A DNA stretch of 64,000 bases from NCBI GenBank assembly GCA_000384615.1, contig ARQU01000008.1, forward strand, positions 1 to 64,000, read 5' to 3'. The DNA is from an alpha proteobacterium SCGC AAA536-G10 (GTDB lineage Bacteria > Pseudomonadota > Alphaproteobacteria > Puniceispirillales > Marisalimonadaceae). Below are positions 42,757-52,686 of this stretch, in pieces (the stretch's first letter is position 1; every line of letters starts with the position of its first letter). The notes under the pieces were generated by a model. That model searched no databases, was not told where the DNA came from, and was given only the letters and a program-made list of their open reading frames with translations. Both the position numbers and the translations under genes were made by a program.

Positions 42757-45700
42757 TTGTATTATGAGACAAACTTGAACCAATTAAATACTATAAGATT
42801 AGACGATTGTTTTACAAAGGACAATGATTTAGCATTAATGAACGGTGTCCAAGCCTTAGTTCGTCTTTTAATAGAACAAGCAAAACTAGATAAAGATAAC
42901 CGATTATTAACTAATGGTTATGTAAGTGGTTATCCTGGCTCTCCTCTTGGAACACTTGATTTAGAACTCGGGAGAGCCAAAAAACATTTAGATAAGTATA
43001 ATATTGTTTTTCAACCTGCAGTTAATGAAGAATTAGCCGCAACTGCGGCTTGGGGCACCCAAATGCTTGGCTTATATGATAAACCAGTAATTGATGGTGT
43101 TTTTTCTATGTGGTACGGAAAGGGTCCTGGCTTAGATAGAGCAATGGACGCATTGAGACATGCAAATATGGGTGGCGTGGCCTTAAAAGGTGGAATGGTC
43201 CTAGCAGTAGCTGATGATCCTATCGGTAAAAGCTCAACATTAGCTTATCAGTCTGAACAATCGCTTATTTCTGCGGGTATTCCTGTTTTTTATCCTGCAA
43301 ACGTAGATGAAGTTATAACTTTAGGTTTACAAGCGTTTGCTTTATCTCGTCATGCAGGTATATGTGTAGCTCTTAAAATTACTAGTGATACCGCCGATTC
43401 AAATGCAGTAATTGATCTTGGCAAATTAAGGCCAAACTCACACAAATTGGACCCGCCAATCAATGTTCATGTAAACAGACACGATCCAGCATTAGATAGA
43501 GAAGCAGCTCTTATAAAAAGACGAATACCTGCAACTAAAAATTTTATAAAACAAAACAAAATAAATAAAGTAATTTTCAATCCTGAAAAAAAGACTCTCG
43601 GTATTATTGCAGTTGGAAAAGCGGCTACTGAAACAATAGATGCTTTTGATTGTATTGGTATAAAAAACCCTGGAAATATCGGAATTGGTTTTTTTGCCTG
43701 TAAAATCCCTTGGCCTTTAATAGATGAAGAGATAATTGATTTTTGTGACCAGTTTGAAGAAATACTTGTTGTCGAAGAAAAGGGAGGCATTGTCGAAGAA
43801 CAAGTTGCTCATATTCTTTTTAATTCTGAATTTCGACCTTTATTATCTGGAAAACTTGATGCAACAACAAAAGAAGAGTTAATTCCAAATATTTCTGAAT
43901 TATCTAGCGATATTATTGCAGACTGCCTTTTAAAAAAAGTTAAGCAATCTTCTGTCGATTTTGATATTCCTAAAGTTAAATCTGTATCATTAGGAAGTAA
44001 CTTACCTCCAGTCGCCTCAAGAACACCATGGTATTGTGCAGGATGCCCTCATAATTCTGGAACTAAAACACCTGAAGAGGAAGTTGTTGGTATAGGAATT
44101 GGTTGTCATTCAATAGGTTATTTTCTACATCCAGAAAAATTAACTAATTTTAGTCAAATGGGTGGAGAAGGCGGTCATTGGATTGGAAGAGCGCCTTTTT
44201 CAAATCATAATCATACTTTTCAAAATATAGGTGATGGAACCTATGCCCATTCTGGATCTCTTGCAATAAGGGCAGCAGTTTCAGCAAATGTAAATATAAC
44301 TTTTAAAATTCTTTATAATGATGCTGTTGCTATGACAGGTGGTCAAAAGGCCATTGGAGGGGCTACCCCCTGGGCAATCTCTAAACAATTATCCGCAGAA
44401 GGCGTAAGAAAAATTTATGTAGTTTCAGACGAGCCAGAGCAATTTAAAGAAACAAGATTATTTGCTGATAAGGTAGGAATATTTCATCGTGATGAACTTA
44501 TAAATGTTCAAAAAGAAGTTAGAAATATACCAGGTGTAACAGCAATTATATATGTTCAAACATGTGCTACAGAGCTTAGAAGAAGACGTAAAAGAGGTTA
44601 TGTACAAGATAGAGATATAAAAATGTATATAAACCCAGATGTTTGTGAAGGATGTGGTGATTGCGCAGAAAAATCCAACTGCGTTGCTGTTAAACCTTTT
44701 GATCATTTTGAAGGAACTAAAAGACAAATTGATCAAAGTGTCTGTAACAAAGATTATTCTTGCAAAAAAGGTTTTTGTCCAAGTTTTATTGGTGTTTCAT
44801 CAGGTAGTTTATCTGAGCCTTTAAAAAAATCTTTTCCAGATATTCCTGATATTTTTAATTCCTTAAGTAAACCCAAACAGAAATTGAATAAAATTCAAAA
44901 TCTTATTATGGCAGGCATCGGGGGTACAGGAATTTCAACTGTAGCAGCAATAGTAGTTATGGCGGCCCGAATTGATAAGTTATATGCACAGTCAATGAAT
45001 TTTACAGGCTTGGCCCAAAAAAATGGTGCTGTAACTAGCCAAATTAGAATAAGTAAAGAAAAATCTCTTTATACTCGATCTGCAAGACTACCAAATGAAA
45101 CTGCCGATTTACTCCTTGGATGCGATGCTGTTGTTTCAGTCTCACCTTCAATTACCAGAACTTTAAATCCTAATAAAACAATAGCCATAATAAATGGAAG
45201 AGTTGAACCAGTTGGTGTGGCAGGGGTTCATATAGGTACTGTTGTTGATGATAGTTTATTAAAAAAACATTTAGAAAATCACTTGGAAGAAGAAAATATA
45301 AAATTTATCGATATATCTAACTTAGCAGAATCTTTAGTTGGCGATACCGTATCAGCAAATATAATGATGCTAGGTATGGCAGCTCAAAAAAGCCTTATAC
45401 CAATCGAAATAAATTCTTTAGAAAGAGCTATAGAGTTAAATGGTGTAGCAATAGAGCAGAACCTTAGAGCCTTTAACTGGGGAAGACTATTATCTGAATA
45501 TCCAGAAATAGTTTTTAAGGCTGCCCATATGGATCAGGTAATTTCAGAAGAAAAGCCTATAAGCAATTATTTAGAAAAATTTTCTCATATACTTGAACAA
45601 TTTCAAGATAAAGAATACTCAGATCTTTTTTTGTCTAACGTAAATAAAGTTATTTCAAAAGAAACTAAAATATCTAATACAAAAAATGAACTACCTCTTT

Positions 45701-46215
45701 CTAGAAAAGTTGCATTAACTCTTTTTAGAATAATGAGGTACAAAGATGAATACGAAGTTGGCAGGCTACATACATCTGGTGAATTTGCGAAAGACTTTTT
45801 ACAAAAAAATAAAAATGTGAAATTAGAGTATTACTTAGCACCGCCATTATTTTCAAAAAAGGACCCTGAAACTGGTCATCTAATTAAACAAAGATTTGGA
45901 CCTTGGGTTTTTCAAGCTTTCAAAATTTTATCTTACTTAAAATTTCTCAGAAATACTAAATTCGATATTTTTGGTTACACAACAGAGAGAAAAAAAGAAC
46001 GTGCTCTAGTCAAAAAAACTTTAAATACCATTAATAAAATATCTAAAAATCTTAATGAAAATAATTATAAAAAATTTATAGATTTCTTGGATATTCCCTT
46101 ATCAATAAAGGGATATGGTCACGTCAAAGAAAAAAATATGATCAGTGCTGAAAATAAATGGGATAAAACCCTAGATAAAATACTTGTCGAAAAAGACTTA
46201 AAAAAAGTAAGTTAA
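42757..46215 (+). CDS. Indolepyruvate ferredoxin oxidoreductase-like 2-oxoacid oxidoreductase (fused)
   Basis: 1152 residues. Order: N-terminal PYR domain (GYVSGYPGSPLGTLDLELG; AVNEELAATAAWGTQMLG), central transketolase-C-like part, ThDP-binding part with CPHNSGTK and GGEGGHWIGRAPF (about 430-490), a cysteine-rich segment CEGCGDCAEKSNC ... CNKDYSCKKGFCPSF for an Fe-S cluster (about 630), the gamma domain MAGIGGTGISTVAAIVVMAARID (about 710), and a C-terminal tail of the DUF6537 type. It oxidatively decarboxylates aryl or branched 2-oxoacids to acyl-CoA. No ATG fits; TTG at 42757 or 42775 is the likely start. Confidence 0.9.
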   Translation: MYYETNLNQLNTIRLDDCFTKDNDLALMNGVQALVRLLIEQAKLDKDNRLLTNGYVSGYPGSPLGTLDLELGRAKKHLDKYNIVFQPAVNEELAATAAWGTQMLGLYDKPVIDGVFSMWYGKGPGLDRAMDALRHANMGGVALKGGMVLAVADDPIGKSSTLAYQSEQSLISAGIPVFYPANVDEVITLGLQAFALSRHAGICVALKITSDTADSNAVIDLGKLRPNSHKLDPPINVHVNRHDPALDREAALIKRRIPATKNFIKQNKINKVIFNPEKKTLGIIAVGKAATETIDAFDCIGIKNPGNIGIGFFACKIPWPLIDEEIIDFCDQFEEILVVEEKGGIVEEQVAHILFNSEFRPLLSGKLDATTKEELIPNISELSSDIIADCLLKKVKQSSVDFDIPKVKSVSLGSNLPPVASRTPWYCAGCPHNSGTKTPEEEVVGIGIGCHSIGYFLHPEKLTNFSQMGGEGGHWIGRAPFSNHNHTFQNIGDGTYAHSGSLAIRAAVSANVNITFKILYNDAVAMTGGQKAIGGATPWAISKQLSAEGVRKIYVVSDEPEQFKETRLFADKVGIFHRDELINVQKEVRNIPGVTAIIYVQTCATELRRRRKRGYVQDRDIKMYINPDVCEGCGDCAEKSNCVAVKPFDHFEGTKRQIDQSVCNKDYSCKKGFCPSFIGVSSGSLSEPLKKSFPDIPDIFNSLSKPKQKLNKIQNLIMAGIGGTGISTVAAIVVMAARIDKLYAQSMNFTGLAQKNGAVTSQIRISKEKSLYTRSARLPNETADLLLGCDAVVSVSPSITRTLNPNKTIAIINGRVEPVGVAGVHIGTVVDDSLLKKHLENHLEEENIKFIDISNLAESLVGDTVSANIMMLGMAAQKSLIPIEINSLERAIELNGVAIEQNLRAFNWGRLLSEYPEIVFKAAHMDQVISEEKPISNYLEKFSHILEQFQDKEYSDLFLSNVNKVISKETKISNTKNELPLSRKVALTLFRIMRYKDEYEVGRLHTSGEFAKDFLQKNKNVKLEYYLAPPLFSKKDPETGHLIKQRFGPWVFQAFKILSYLKFLRNTKFDIFGYTTERKKERALVKKTLNTINKISKNLNENNYKKFIDFLDIPLSIKGYGHVKEKNMISAENKWDKTLDKILVEKDLKKVS

Positions 46216-46216
46216 A

Positions 46217-47854
46217 TTATATTAATTTTGTTTGCTCTCTGAGTTTGAATTTTTGTATTTTCCCAGTGCTTGTTTTTGGAAGCTCTGTAAAATTAAAATA
46301 TCTAGGAACTTTAAAGCCTGCCAGTAAAGATTTACAATGATCTTTTAAATCTATTTCACTAACTGTAGATCCTTCACTTAACTCTATAAAAGCACATGGT
46401 GTCTCACCCCATTTTTCATCTTCTTTTGCAACTACAGCAACCGCGATTACCTCTGGATGTTTGTATATGGCATCCTCTACTTCAATTGATGAAATATTTT
46501 CCCCTCCAGAAATAATTATATCTTTTGATCTATCCTTAAGTTGAATATATCCATCTTCATACCAAACCCCCAGATCTCCTGTGTGGAACCAACCACCTTC
46601 AAATGCTTCATCGGTAGCTTTTTTATTTTTATAATAACCTTTCATTGTAATGTTACCTTTAATAAGAACTTCTCCTAGAGACTTACCATCCTTTGGAACG
46701 TCTTTATTAGTTTCCGGTTCTATGATTTTCATATTTTCCTGAACTGAATACACTACACCTTGTCTTGCTTTTAATCTTGCTTTTTCAGATGAGTCTAATT
46801 CATTCCATTCAGGATGCCACGCGCATACAACTGCTGGTCCATAAATTTCTGTTAAGCCATATACATGAATCACTTCAATTCCGCACGAAGCCATTTTACT
46901 TAATACAGCCTCTGGTGGAGGTGCACCAGCCGTCATCATTCTTATATCTTTTTCAAGAGAGATTTTATTTTGTAATAAATGATCTGCTACCATTTGCATT
47001 ACTATAGGTGCACCACATAAGTGAGTTACATTGTGTTTTTGAAAAGCTTCAACTATTAGCTCGCCTGCTGGTTGCCTCAGACATACATGAGTACCCGCTC
47101 TTTCAGTAATTGTCCACGGGAAGCACCAACCATTGCAATGAAACATTGGCAAAGTCCACAAATATTTTGGATGCATAGGTAAATCCCAAGTAAGTGAATT
47201 ACCAATTGCATTTAAATAAGCACCGCGATGATGATAGACAACTCCTTTTGGATTTCCAGTAGTGCCGGAAGTGTAATTTAATGCAATTGAGTTCCATTCA
47301 TCATTCGGAAGTACATGCTCAAAAGTAGTACCAATAAAGTTTTTTAATTCTGTTTCATAATCAAGACAATTAACTTTATTCGCAAAATTTGATCTTTTAT
47401 TACCAGCAATTTCATCAACAAATTCTATTAGTGAAGGAGGATTTTTAAGATTTTCAAAAACTTTTTCCACAATAGGACTATACTCAGAATCATATATAAA
47501 TAATTTAGCTTCACCATGTTCAAGTATAAATTGAACAGTATGACTATCAAGTCTAGTATTTATTGCATTGAGAACACCTATCGCCATTGGGACACCGAAA
47601 TGACATTCCCACATTACTGGTATATTAGGAAGCATAACTGCAATAGTACTTCCAGAGTTAAAATTCTGATTTTTAATTAGATTTGCAAGTGCGTCACACC
47701 TTTGGCCAGCTTGCTTATAACTTAACTTATAGTCTTTATATTCAATGGCTGTTTGATTTGGAAACGTCTTTCTAGTTCTTTCAAGAAATGATAAAGGGCT
47801 TAAAGAAGCAAAATTTGCTTGATTTTTTCTTAAACCATCTTCAGATATAGACAT
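46217..47854 (-). CDS. dmdB: Acyl-CoA synthetase, DmdB-like (3-methylmercaptopropionyl-CoA ligase family)
   Basis: 545 residues from MSISEDGLRKN at 47854, where AGGAGG lies 9 nt upstream; a longer frame to 47905 has no such site. ANL motifs: LNYTSGTTGNPKGVVYHHR, PMFHCNGWCFPW, VYGLTEIYGPAVVCAW, WFHTGDLGVWYEDGYIQLKDRSKDIIISGGENIS and the lysine in PKTSTGKIQKFKLR. The SPLSFLERT opening and the FHCNGW motif match the DmdB/AlkK group. It is divergent from a DmdC-like dehydrogenase, which supports a role in methylmercaptopropionate or medium-chain acid activation. The substrate is inferred, not shown. Confidence 0.8.
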   Translation of the reverse strand: MSISEDGLRKNQANFASLSPLSFLERTRKTFPNQTAIEYKDYKLSYKQAGQRCDALANLIKNQNFNSGSTIAVMLPNIPVMWECHFGVPMAIGVLNAINTRLDSHTVQFILEHGEAKLFIYDSEYSPIVEKVFENLKNPPSLIEFVDEIAGNKRSNFANKVNCLDYETELKNFIGTTFEHVLPNDEWNSIALNYTSGTTGNPKGVVYHHRGAYLNAIGNSLTWDLPMHPKYLWTLPMFHCNGWCFPWTITERAGTHVCLRQPAGELIVEAFQKHNVTHLCGAPIVMQMVADHLLQNKISLEKDIRMMTAGAPPPEAVLSKMASCGIEVIHVYGLTEIYGPAVVCAWHPEWNELDSSEKARLKARQGVVYSVQENMKIIEPETNKDVPKDGKSLGEVLIKGNITMKGYYKNKKATDEAFEGGWFHTGDLGVWYEDGYIQLKDRSKDIIISGGENISSIEVEDAIYKHPEVIAVAVVAKEDEKWGETPCAFIELSEGSTVSEIDLKDHCKSLLAGFKVPRYFNFTELPKTSTGKIQKFKLREQTKLI

Positions 47855-47910
47855 AGTTGATTTCCTCCTAATATTATTCATAATAGTAAGGCTAAGTTTT
47901 ATCAACTATG
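47852..47910. promoter_or_regulatory. Spaced inverted repeat across the dmdB/dmdC-like divergent promoter
   Basis: CATAGTTGAT at 47852-47861 is the exact complement of ATCAACTATG at 47901-47910, with 39 nt between. One arm includes the ligase start codon, and the other lies 24 nt before the dehydrogenase ATG. The two-sided symmetry could serve a regulator acting on both genes, or could form a hairpin in the transcripts. Confidence 0.4.
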
Positions 47911-47933
47911 AAAAATTAAACTGGAGTTAAAAA

Positions 47934-49643
47934 ATGCCATATACGTCTCCCTTAGAGGATACAAAATTTGTTTTAGAGAATCTTTTACCTGCTCATGATG
48001 ACCTAGATGAAACTACTATCGATGCCGTACTTTCTGAAGCAGGTAAACTCGCAGATAACTACTTAGCACCATTAAACCATTTTGGAGATAAAAATAACCC
48101 TACTTTAAGACAAGACCACGAAGTTGAAACACCCAAAGGATTTAGCAATGCTTTTTCACAAATTGCGAAAGGTGGATGGATTGGCGTTGCAAGTGATGCA
48201 AATTATGACGGAATGGGACTACCTTCTAGAATGAGCGCAGCTATAAATGAATATTGGCACGGGGCTAATATGTCATTTGCTTTATGTAGTCTACTAACTC
48301 AAGGGTTGATAGACGCATTTACACTTGTTGGAACAGAAGAAGAAAAGAGTACGTATTTACCAAAGTTCAACTCTGGTGAATGGACTGGGACTATGAATCT
48401 AACAGAGCCACAATCTGGTACAGATTTAGCTACAATTAAAACTAAAGCTGAGCATGATGGTGAGAACTGGAGGATTAAAGGTCAAAAAATTTATATAACT
48501 TATGGTGAACACGATATGTCTAAAAATATCATCCATTTAGTTCTTGCCAGAACTGAGGGGGCACCTCAAGGTATTAAAGGTATATCTACATTTATAATTC
48601 CAAAATTTCTTAAAGATGAAAGTGGTAATTATACCATAAGAAACGACTTAAAATGTATTTCTATTGAACATAAAATGGGTATCAAAGCGAGTCCAACTGC
48701 TGTTATGGCATATGGTGAGAACGAGGGTGCTGTTGGATATATGTTAGGAGAAGAAGGTAGAGGTATTGAATATATGTTCATTATGATGAATAGAGCAAGG
48801 TTTGACGTTGGACTTCAAGGAATGGCAATTTCAGAAGCGGCAAGACAAAAGGCCCTAGAGTATGCCAATACCAGAATACAAGGTACCCCGATTAATCGAG
48901 AAAAAGGTACTCCTATTATTGGTCATGGGGATGTGAAAAGACTACTTTTATCAATGAGAAGCTTAACTGAAGCAATGAGAGCTCTGATTTTAGTTTCTGC
49001 TGAAATCATGGAAAGAGCCCACAATGGAGATAATAAATCCATAATGAGAGAAGGCTTCTTGATACCTATAATAAAAGGATGGTCAACAGAGTTAGCCCAA
49101 GAAGTTACAAGTAATGGAGTTCAAATTCACGGAGGAATGGGGTTTATTGAAGAGACTGGCGCTGCTCAATATATGAGAGATGCAAGGATTTTACCTATAT
49201 ATGAAGGTACAAATGCCATACAAGCCAATGATTTTATGTTCAGAAAAACAATAAGAGATAACGGGAAAGCAGCCAAAGAACTATTAGATGAAATAAAAAT
49301 CGATTGTGACAATAATTCTGAAATGTCTCAAATGGTTACTTTAACTTCAAAATCCTTAGATTACATTCTAGAAAATAGGGATGATCAAGAAATGCTTTCA
49401 TGTATTAGTTTTGATTATTTGATGGGATTTGGCTATTTAGTAGGAGGTTGGTTAATGGATAAAGCAAAAAGAAGCGCAAAAGAGCAATTGTCCAAAACAT
49501 CTATAAATGAAATATTTTTAAAAGGTAAAATTGTCTCAGCAGAATTTTATGATTTTCATATACTACCCAGAATAGATTATCACCTTAAGGTTGTAATGAA
49601 AGGTGCAAAAGTTGTTCAGTCGGCAAATGATTCTTTTATTTAA
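47934..49643 (+). CDS. dmdC: Acyl-CoA dehydrogenase, DmdC-like (3-methylmercaptopropionyl-CoA dehydrogenase family)
   Basis: 569 residues, longer than ordinary acyl-CoA dehydrogenases because of an N-terminal cap (PYTSPLEDTKFVLENLLPAHDD) and a C-terminal extension after the catalytic region. Both are typical of DmdC-type enzymes. TMNLTEPQSGTDLATIKTKA and IKGQKIYITYGEHD bind FAD and substrate. The catalytic glutamate lies in LPIYEGTNAIQANDF. GGAG lies before the ATG. Its divergent partner is a DmdB-like ligase. No dmdA demethylase or obvious dmdD is in the window, so DMSP use is a hypothesis; general acyl-CoA oxidation is the alternative. Confidence 0.85.
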   Translation: MPYTSPLEDTKFVLENLLPAHDDLDETTIDAVLSEAGKLADNYLAPLNHFGDKNNPTLRQDHEVETPKGFSNAFSQIAKGGWIGVASDANYDGMGLPSRMSAAINEYWHGANMSFALCSLLTQGLIDAFTLVGTEEEKSTYLPKFNSGEWTGTMNLTEPQSGTDLATIKTKAEHDGENWRIKGQKIYITYGEHDMSKNIIHLVLARTEGAPQGIKGISTFIIPKFLKDESGNYTIRNDLKCISIEHKMGIKASPTAVMAYGENEGAVGYMLGEEGRGIEYMFIMMNRARFDVGLQGMAISEAARQKALEYANTRIQGTPINREKGTPIIGHGDVKRLLLSMRSLTEAMRALILVSAEIMERAHNGDNKSIMREGFLIPIIKGWSTELAQEVTSNGVQIHGGMGFIEETGAAQYMRDARILPIYEGTNAIQANDFMFRKTIRDNGKAAKELLDEIKIDCDNNSEMSQMVTLTSKSLDYILENRDDQEMLSCISFDYLMGFGYLVGGWLMDKAKRSAKEQLSKTSINEIFLKGKIVSAEFYDFHILPRIDYHLKVVMKGAKVVQSANDSFI

Positions 49644-49899
49644 CAAGTGTATTATAAAAAAATTTTAAATAAATGATATTTAGTTAGATAAGTGTCTGAA
49701 AATGTTTGTTTTATTTTTTTTAAATTTTTATTCAACTTTAGGTTGATTTAAATAGTTTTTTGGATAGCCTATAAATAATGTAGTGGGGGCTACTTTTTTC
49801 TAAGTTTGATCTCATCATTAAAATTTTGGTTTAAGTAATTTACTTAAAAGTAAACATGAATTGTAATATTTATAATGGGTTTTAAATTTAAAGGTGAAA

Positions 49900-51867
49900 A
49901 TGTCAAACTATCCAGATACTAAAATTTACAACACTCTCCCTAAAATTCTTAAGTATAAAGCTGATACTATCCCAGATACTGTCGCATTAAGAGATAAAGA
50001 TTTAGGGATATGGAATGAGATAACTTGGAAGCAATATAATGATAAAGTATCTTATCTGGCACTAGGCCTTGCAAAAAAAGGCTTTAAAGCAGGAGATGTT
50101 ATTGGTCTAATTGGAGATAACAAACCTTCTTGGTTATTCTTTGAAATTGCTGCACAAGCTGTTGGAGGAATGAGCTTAGGTATTTATAGAGACACTCTTG
50201 ATGAAGAAGTTGGTTATTTAATGAATGCTGCAAAAGTAAATTTTGTTTATGCAGAAGATCAAGAACAAGTAGATAAAATACTCACTATTAAGAGACCTAA
50301 AAGTAATCAAATTAAAATATTTTATGACGATAGTCGTGGCCTTAAGGAATTAAGTGATCCAAATATTACTGACATGCTTGTATTAATAAATGAAGGTGAG
50401 GCAATAGCAGCTAAAGATCCTGAAAAATATAATAAAATGATTGATAAGATTTCAGGTGAACAAAATGCAATTTTATGCACAACATCTGGAACAACATCCA
50501 ACCCTAAATTAGCGATGCTACCTGGGGGTAAGTTTGTTGAACATGTAATAAGATATTTAAATGTTGATCCTAAAACGATAAACGATGAATATGTGTCTGT
50601 GCTTCCATTTCCTTGGATAATGGAACAAACATATGCGGTTGGTTTTAATATTGTTGCCGGTATGAAAGTTAACTTTCCTGAGCGACCTGAAACTGCAATG
50701 GAGGACATGCGTGAGGTCGGCCCAACATTTATGCTTGGAGCACCTAGATTATGGGAACAAATTGCTGCTGATATGCGTTCTAGAATACTAGACGCTTCTA
50801 AAATAACACAATGGCTGTTTAATATCATGGTAGAAAGGGGCCTAAAGGCAGTTGATCAGGGAAAAAGAGATTTTCTTGCAGACAAACTACTATTCTCATC
50901 TTTAAAAGACAGACTTGGCTTTAGTAAAATTACTTCTGCTGCAACTGGAGGATCTGCAATCGGTCCTGAAACCTTTAAGTTTTTTTTAGCTATGGGCATT
51001 CCACTAAGACAGCTTTATGGACAAACTGAACTAATGGGAGCGTATACACTTCAAGATATTCCCAGAGGCACCATGGATTGTGAAACTGTAGGAGTTCCTT
51101 TTCCTGATTGTGAAATTAAAATTATGGATCCAGACCCTAACGGCTTAGGAGAAATTATCACAAAACATCCGAGTATGTTTTCTGGATATTTTAATAATCA
51201 AAAAGCGTATAAAGACACGATTAAAAAAGGTTGGATGTATACTGGTGATGCTGGTTACTTTGATGACAAAGGAAGGTTAAATGTACTTGATAGAGTAAAT
51301 GATATTGCTATCAAATCAGATGGTGTTAAATTTTCTCCACAAAACATAGAAAATAAACTTAAGTTTTCACCTTATGTTGGTGAAGCAGTCATTATTGGAT
51401 CTGAAAAACCTTATTTAACTGCAATTATATGCATAAGATTTTCGATTGTTTCAAAATTAGCCGAGAAATGGCAATTAGCATTTACGTCTTATACTGGATT
51501 AGCTGCAGACAAAAAAATATATGCTCTTATTGAAGAAGAAATTTCAAAAGTAAATGAGCAACTACCAGATAATACTAAAATTGCAAAATTCTTGTTGTTG
51601 TTTAAAGAATTAGAAGCTGATGATGGCGAGTTAACGAGGACTAGAAAAGTACGAAGAAGTGTTATTAATACTAGATACAAAGATATTATAAAAGATTTGT
51701 ATTTAGATAAAGATACAGCTTCTATTAATACTGAGTTTACCCTAGAGGATGGAAGAAAAAGTAAAATCAGCGCAAATATGGAAATTAGGCATTTAATTAA
51801 AACAAAAGATTTAAATTTTAAAAAATCCCCACCTAAAGTTAAAAAATCTAGTAAGGGCAAAAAATAA
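49900..51867 (+). CDS. Long-chain-type acyl-CoA synthetase (AMP-forming) heading a Liv-type transporter operon
   Basis: About 655 residues from ATG 49900 (AAAGGTG just upstream; a GTG lies at 49894). ANL motifs: AILCTTSGTTSNPKLAMLPGG, PFPWIMEQTYAV, LYGQTELMGAYTLQDIP, MYTGDAGYFDDKGRLNVLDRVNDIAIKSDGVKFSPQNIE. LTRTRKVRR replaces the common TGK near the C-terminus, as in the FadD15/ACSBG-like subgroup. A lysine-rich tail (KKSPPKVKKSSKGKK) may bind membranes or acidic partners. The ABC ATPase gene begins on the next base. The 250 nt before it (49644-49893) hold no gene I can support. Confidence 0.9.
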   Translation: MSNYPDTKIYNTLPKILKYKADTIPDTVALRDKDLGIWNEITWKQYNDKVSYLALGLAKKGFKAGDVIGLIGDNKPSWLFFEIAAQAVGGMSLGIYRDTLDEEVGYLMNAAKVNFVYAEDQEQVDKILTIKRPKSNQIKIFYDDSRGLKELSDPNITDMLVLINEGEAIAAKDPEKYNKMIDKISGEQNAILCTTSGTTSNPKLAMLPGGKFVEHVIRYLNVDPKTINDEYVSVLPFPWIMEQTYAVGFNIVAGMKVNFPERPETAMEDMREVGPTFMLGAPRLWEQIAADMRSRILDASKITQWLFNIMVERGLKAVDQGKRDFLADKLLFSSLKDRLGFSKITSAATGGSAIGPETFKFFLAMGIPLRQLYGQTELMGAYTLQDIPRGTMDCETVGVPFPDCEIKIMDPDPNGLGEIITKHPSMFSGYFNNQKAYKDTIKKGWMYTGDAGYFDDKGRLNVLDRVNDIAIKSDGVKFSPQNIENKLKFSPYVGEAVIIGSEKPYLTAIICIRFSIVSKLAEKWQLAFTSYTGLAADKKIYALIEEEISKVNEQLPDNTKIAKFLLLFKELEADDGELTRTRKVRRSVINTRYKDIIKDLYLDKDTASINTEFTLEDGRKSKISANMEIRHLIKTKDLNFKKSPPKVKKSSKGKK

Positions 51868-52674
51868 ATGAGCTTAAAAGATTTAAAAGATATACCCTAC
51901 GGTAAGACTGCGATAGAACTCAAAAATATTTTTCTAGCCTTTGGCGGTGTTAAAGCATTAACGGATGTTTCATTTGAAGTTAAAAAAGGAGAAGTTTTTG
52001 CAATTATAGGCCCAAATGGAGCTGGCAAATCTTCAATGTTAAATGTTATTAATGGTTTTTATAAACCTACTAGCGGCACTATAAATTTTGCAGGTACTGA
52101 TAGAGGTGAAATGGAACCAGAATTTGCAGCCAAAAGCGGTATTGCAAGGACTTTTCAAAATATTGCTCTTTTTAAGGGGATGAGCACATTAGATAATTTA
52201 ATGACTGGAAGATTGTTAAAACAAAAGCAAAATTTCTTAATGCAAGCACTTTATTTTGGTCCAGCAGAAAAAGAAGAAGAAGAACATCGTGAAAAAGTTG
52301 AACGAGTGATAGATTTCCTTGATTTACAATCGATTAGACGTACTCCTGTTGGCTCACTTCCATATGGTTTACAAAAAAGAGTTGAACTTGGCAGAGCTTT
52401 GGCTATGGAGCCTGAAATACTTCTACTTGATGAGCCTATGGCTGGAATGAATGTCGAAGAAAAGCAGGATATGAGTAGGTTTGTATTAACAGTTAATAAT
52501 GAATTGAAAACAACTATAGTTCTAATTGAACATGATATGGGTGTTGTAATGGACATCTCTGACAGAATAGTAGTCTTAGACTATGGAAAAAAAATTGGAT
52601 CTGGTTTACCTAATGAAATTAGAAGCAATAAGGCAGTAATCGATGCCTATTTGGGAGTGGCTGACGATGATTAA
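51868..52674 (+). CDS. livG: ABC transporter ATP-binding protein LivG
   Basis: 268 residues. Walker A GPNGAGKSSML, SGIARTFQNIALFKGM (Q-loop, LivG style), signature SLPYGLQKRVELGRALA (degenerate, as usual in LivG), Walker B ILLLDEPMAGMNVEEKQD and switch histidine LIEHDMGVVMDISD. An N-terminal extension of about 15 residues (SLKDLKDIPYGKTAIELKN) precedes the fold. It is immediately adjacent to the acyl-CoA synthetase stop, linking transport to CoA activation. Confidence 0.93.
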   Translation: MSLKDLKDIPYGKTAIELKNIFLAFGGVKALTDVSFEVKKGEVFAIIGPNGAGKSSMLNVINGFYKPTSGTINFAGTDRGEMEPEFAAKSGIARTFQNIALFKGMSTLDNLMTGRLLKQKQNFLMQALYFGPAEKEEEEHREKVERVIDFLDLQSIRRTPVGSLPYGLQKRVELGRALAMEPEILLLDEPMAGMNVEEKQDMSRFVLTVNNELKTTIVLIEHDMGVVMDISDRIVVLDYGKKIGSGLPNEIRSNKAVIDAYLGVADDD

Positions 52675-52686
52675 GGAATTTGATTT

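Noticed and set aside
49741..49780. Promoter TTGATT ... TATAAA before the ligase/transporter operon.
   Set aside because: The spacer is about 21 nt, too long for a standard promoter, and such hexamers are frequent in this A/T-rich sequence.
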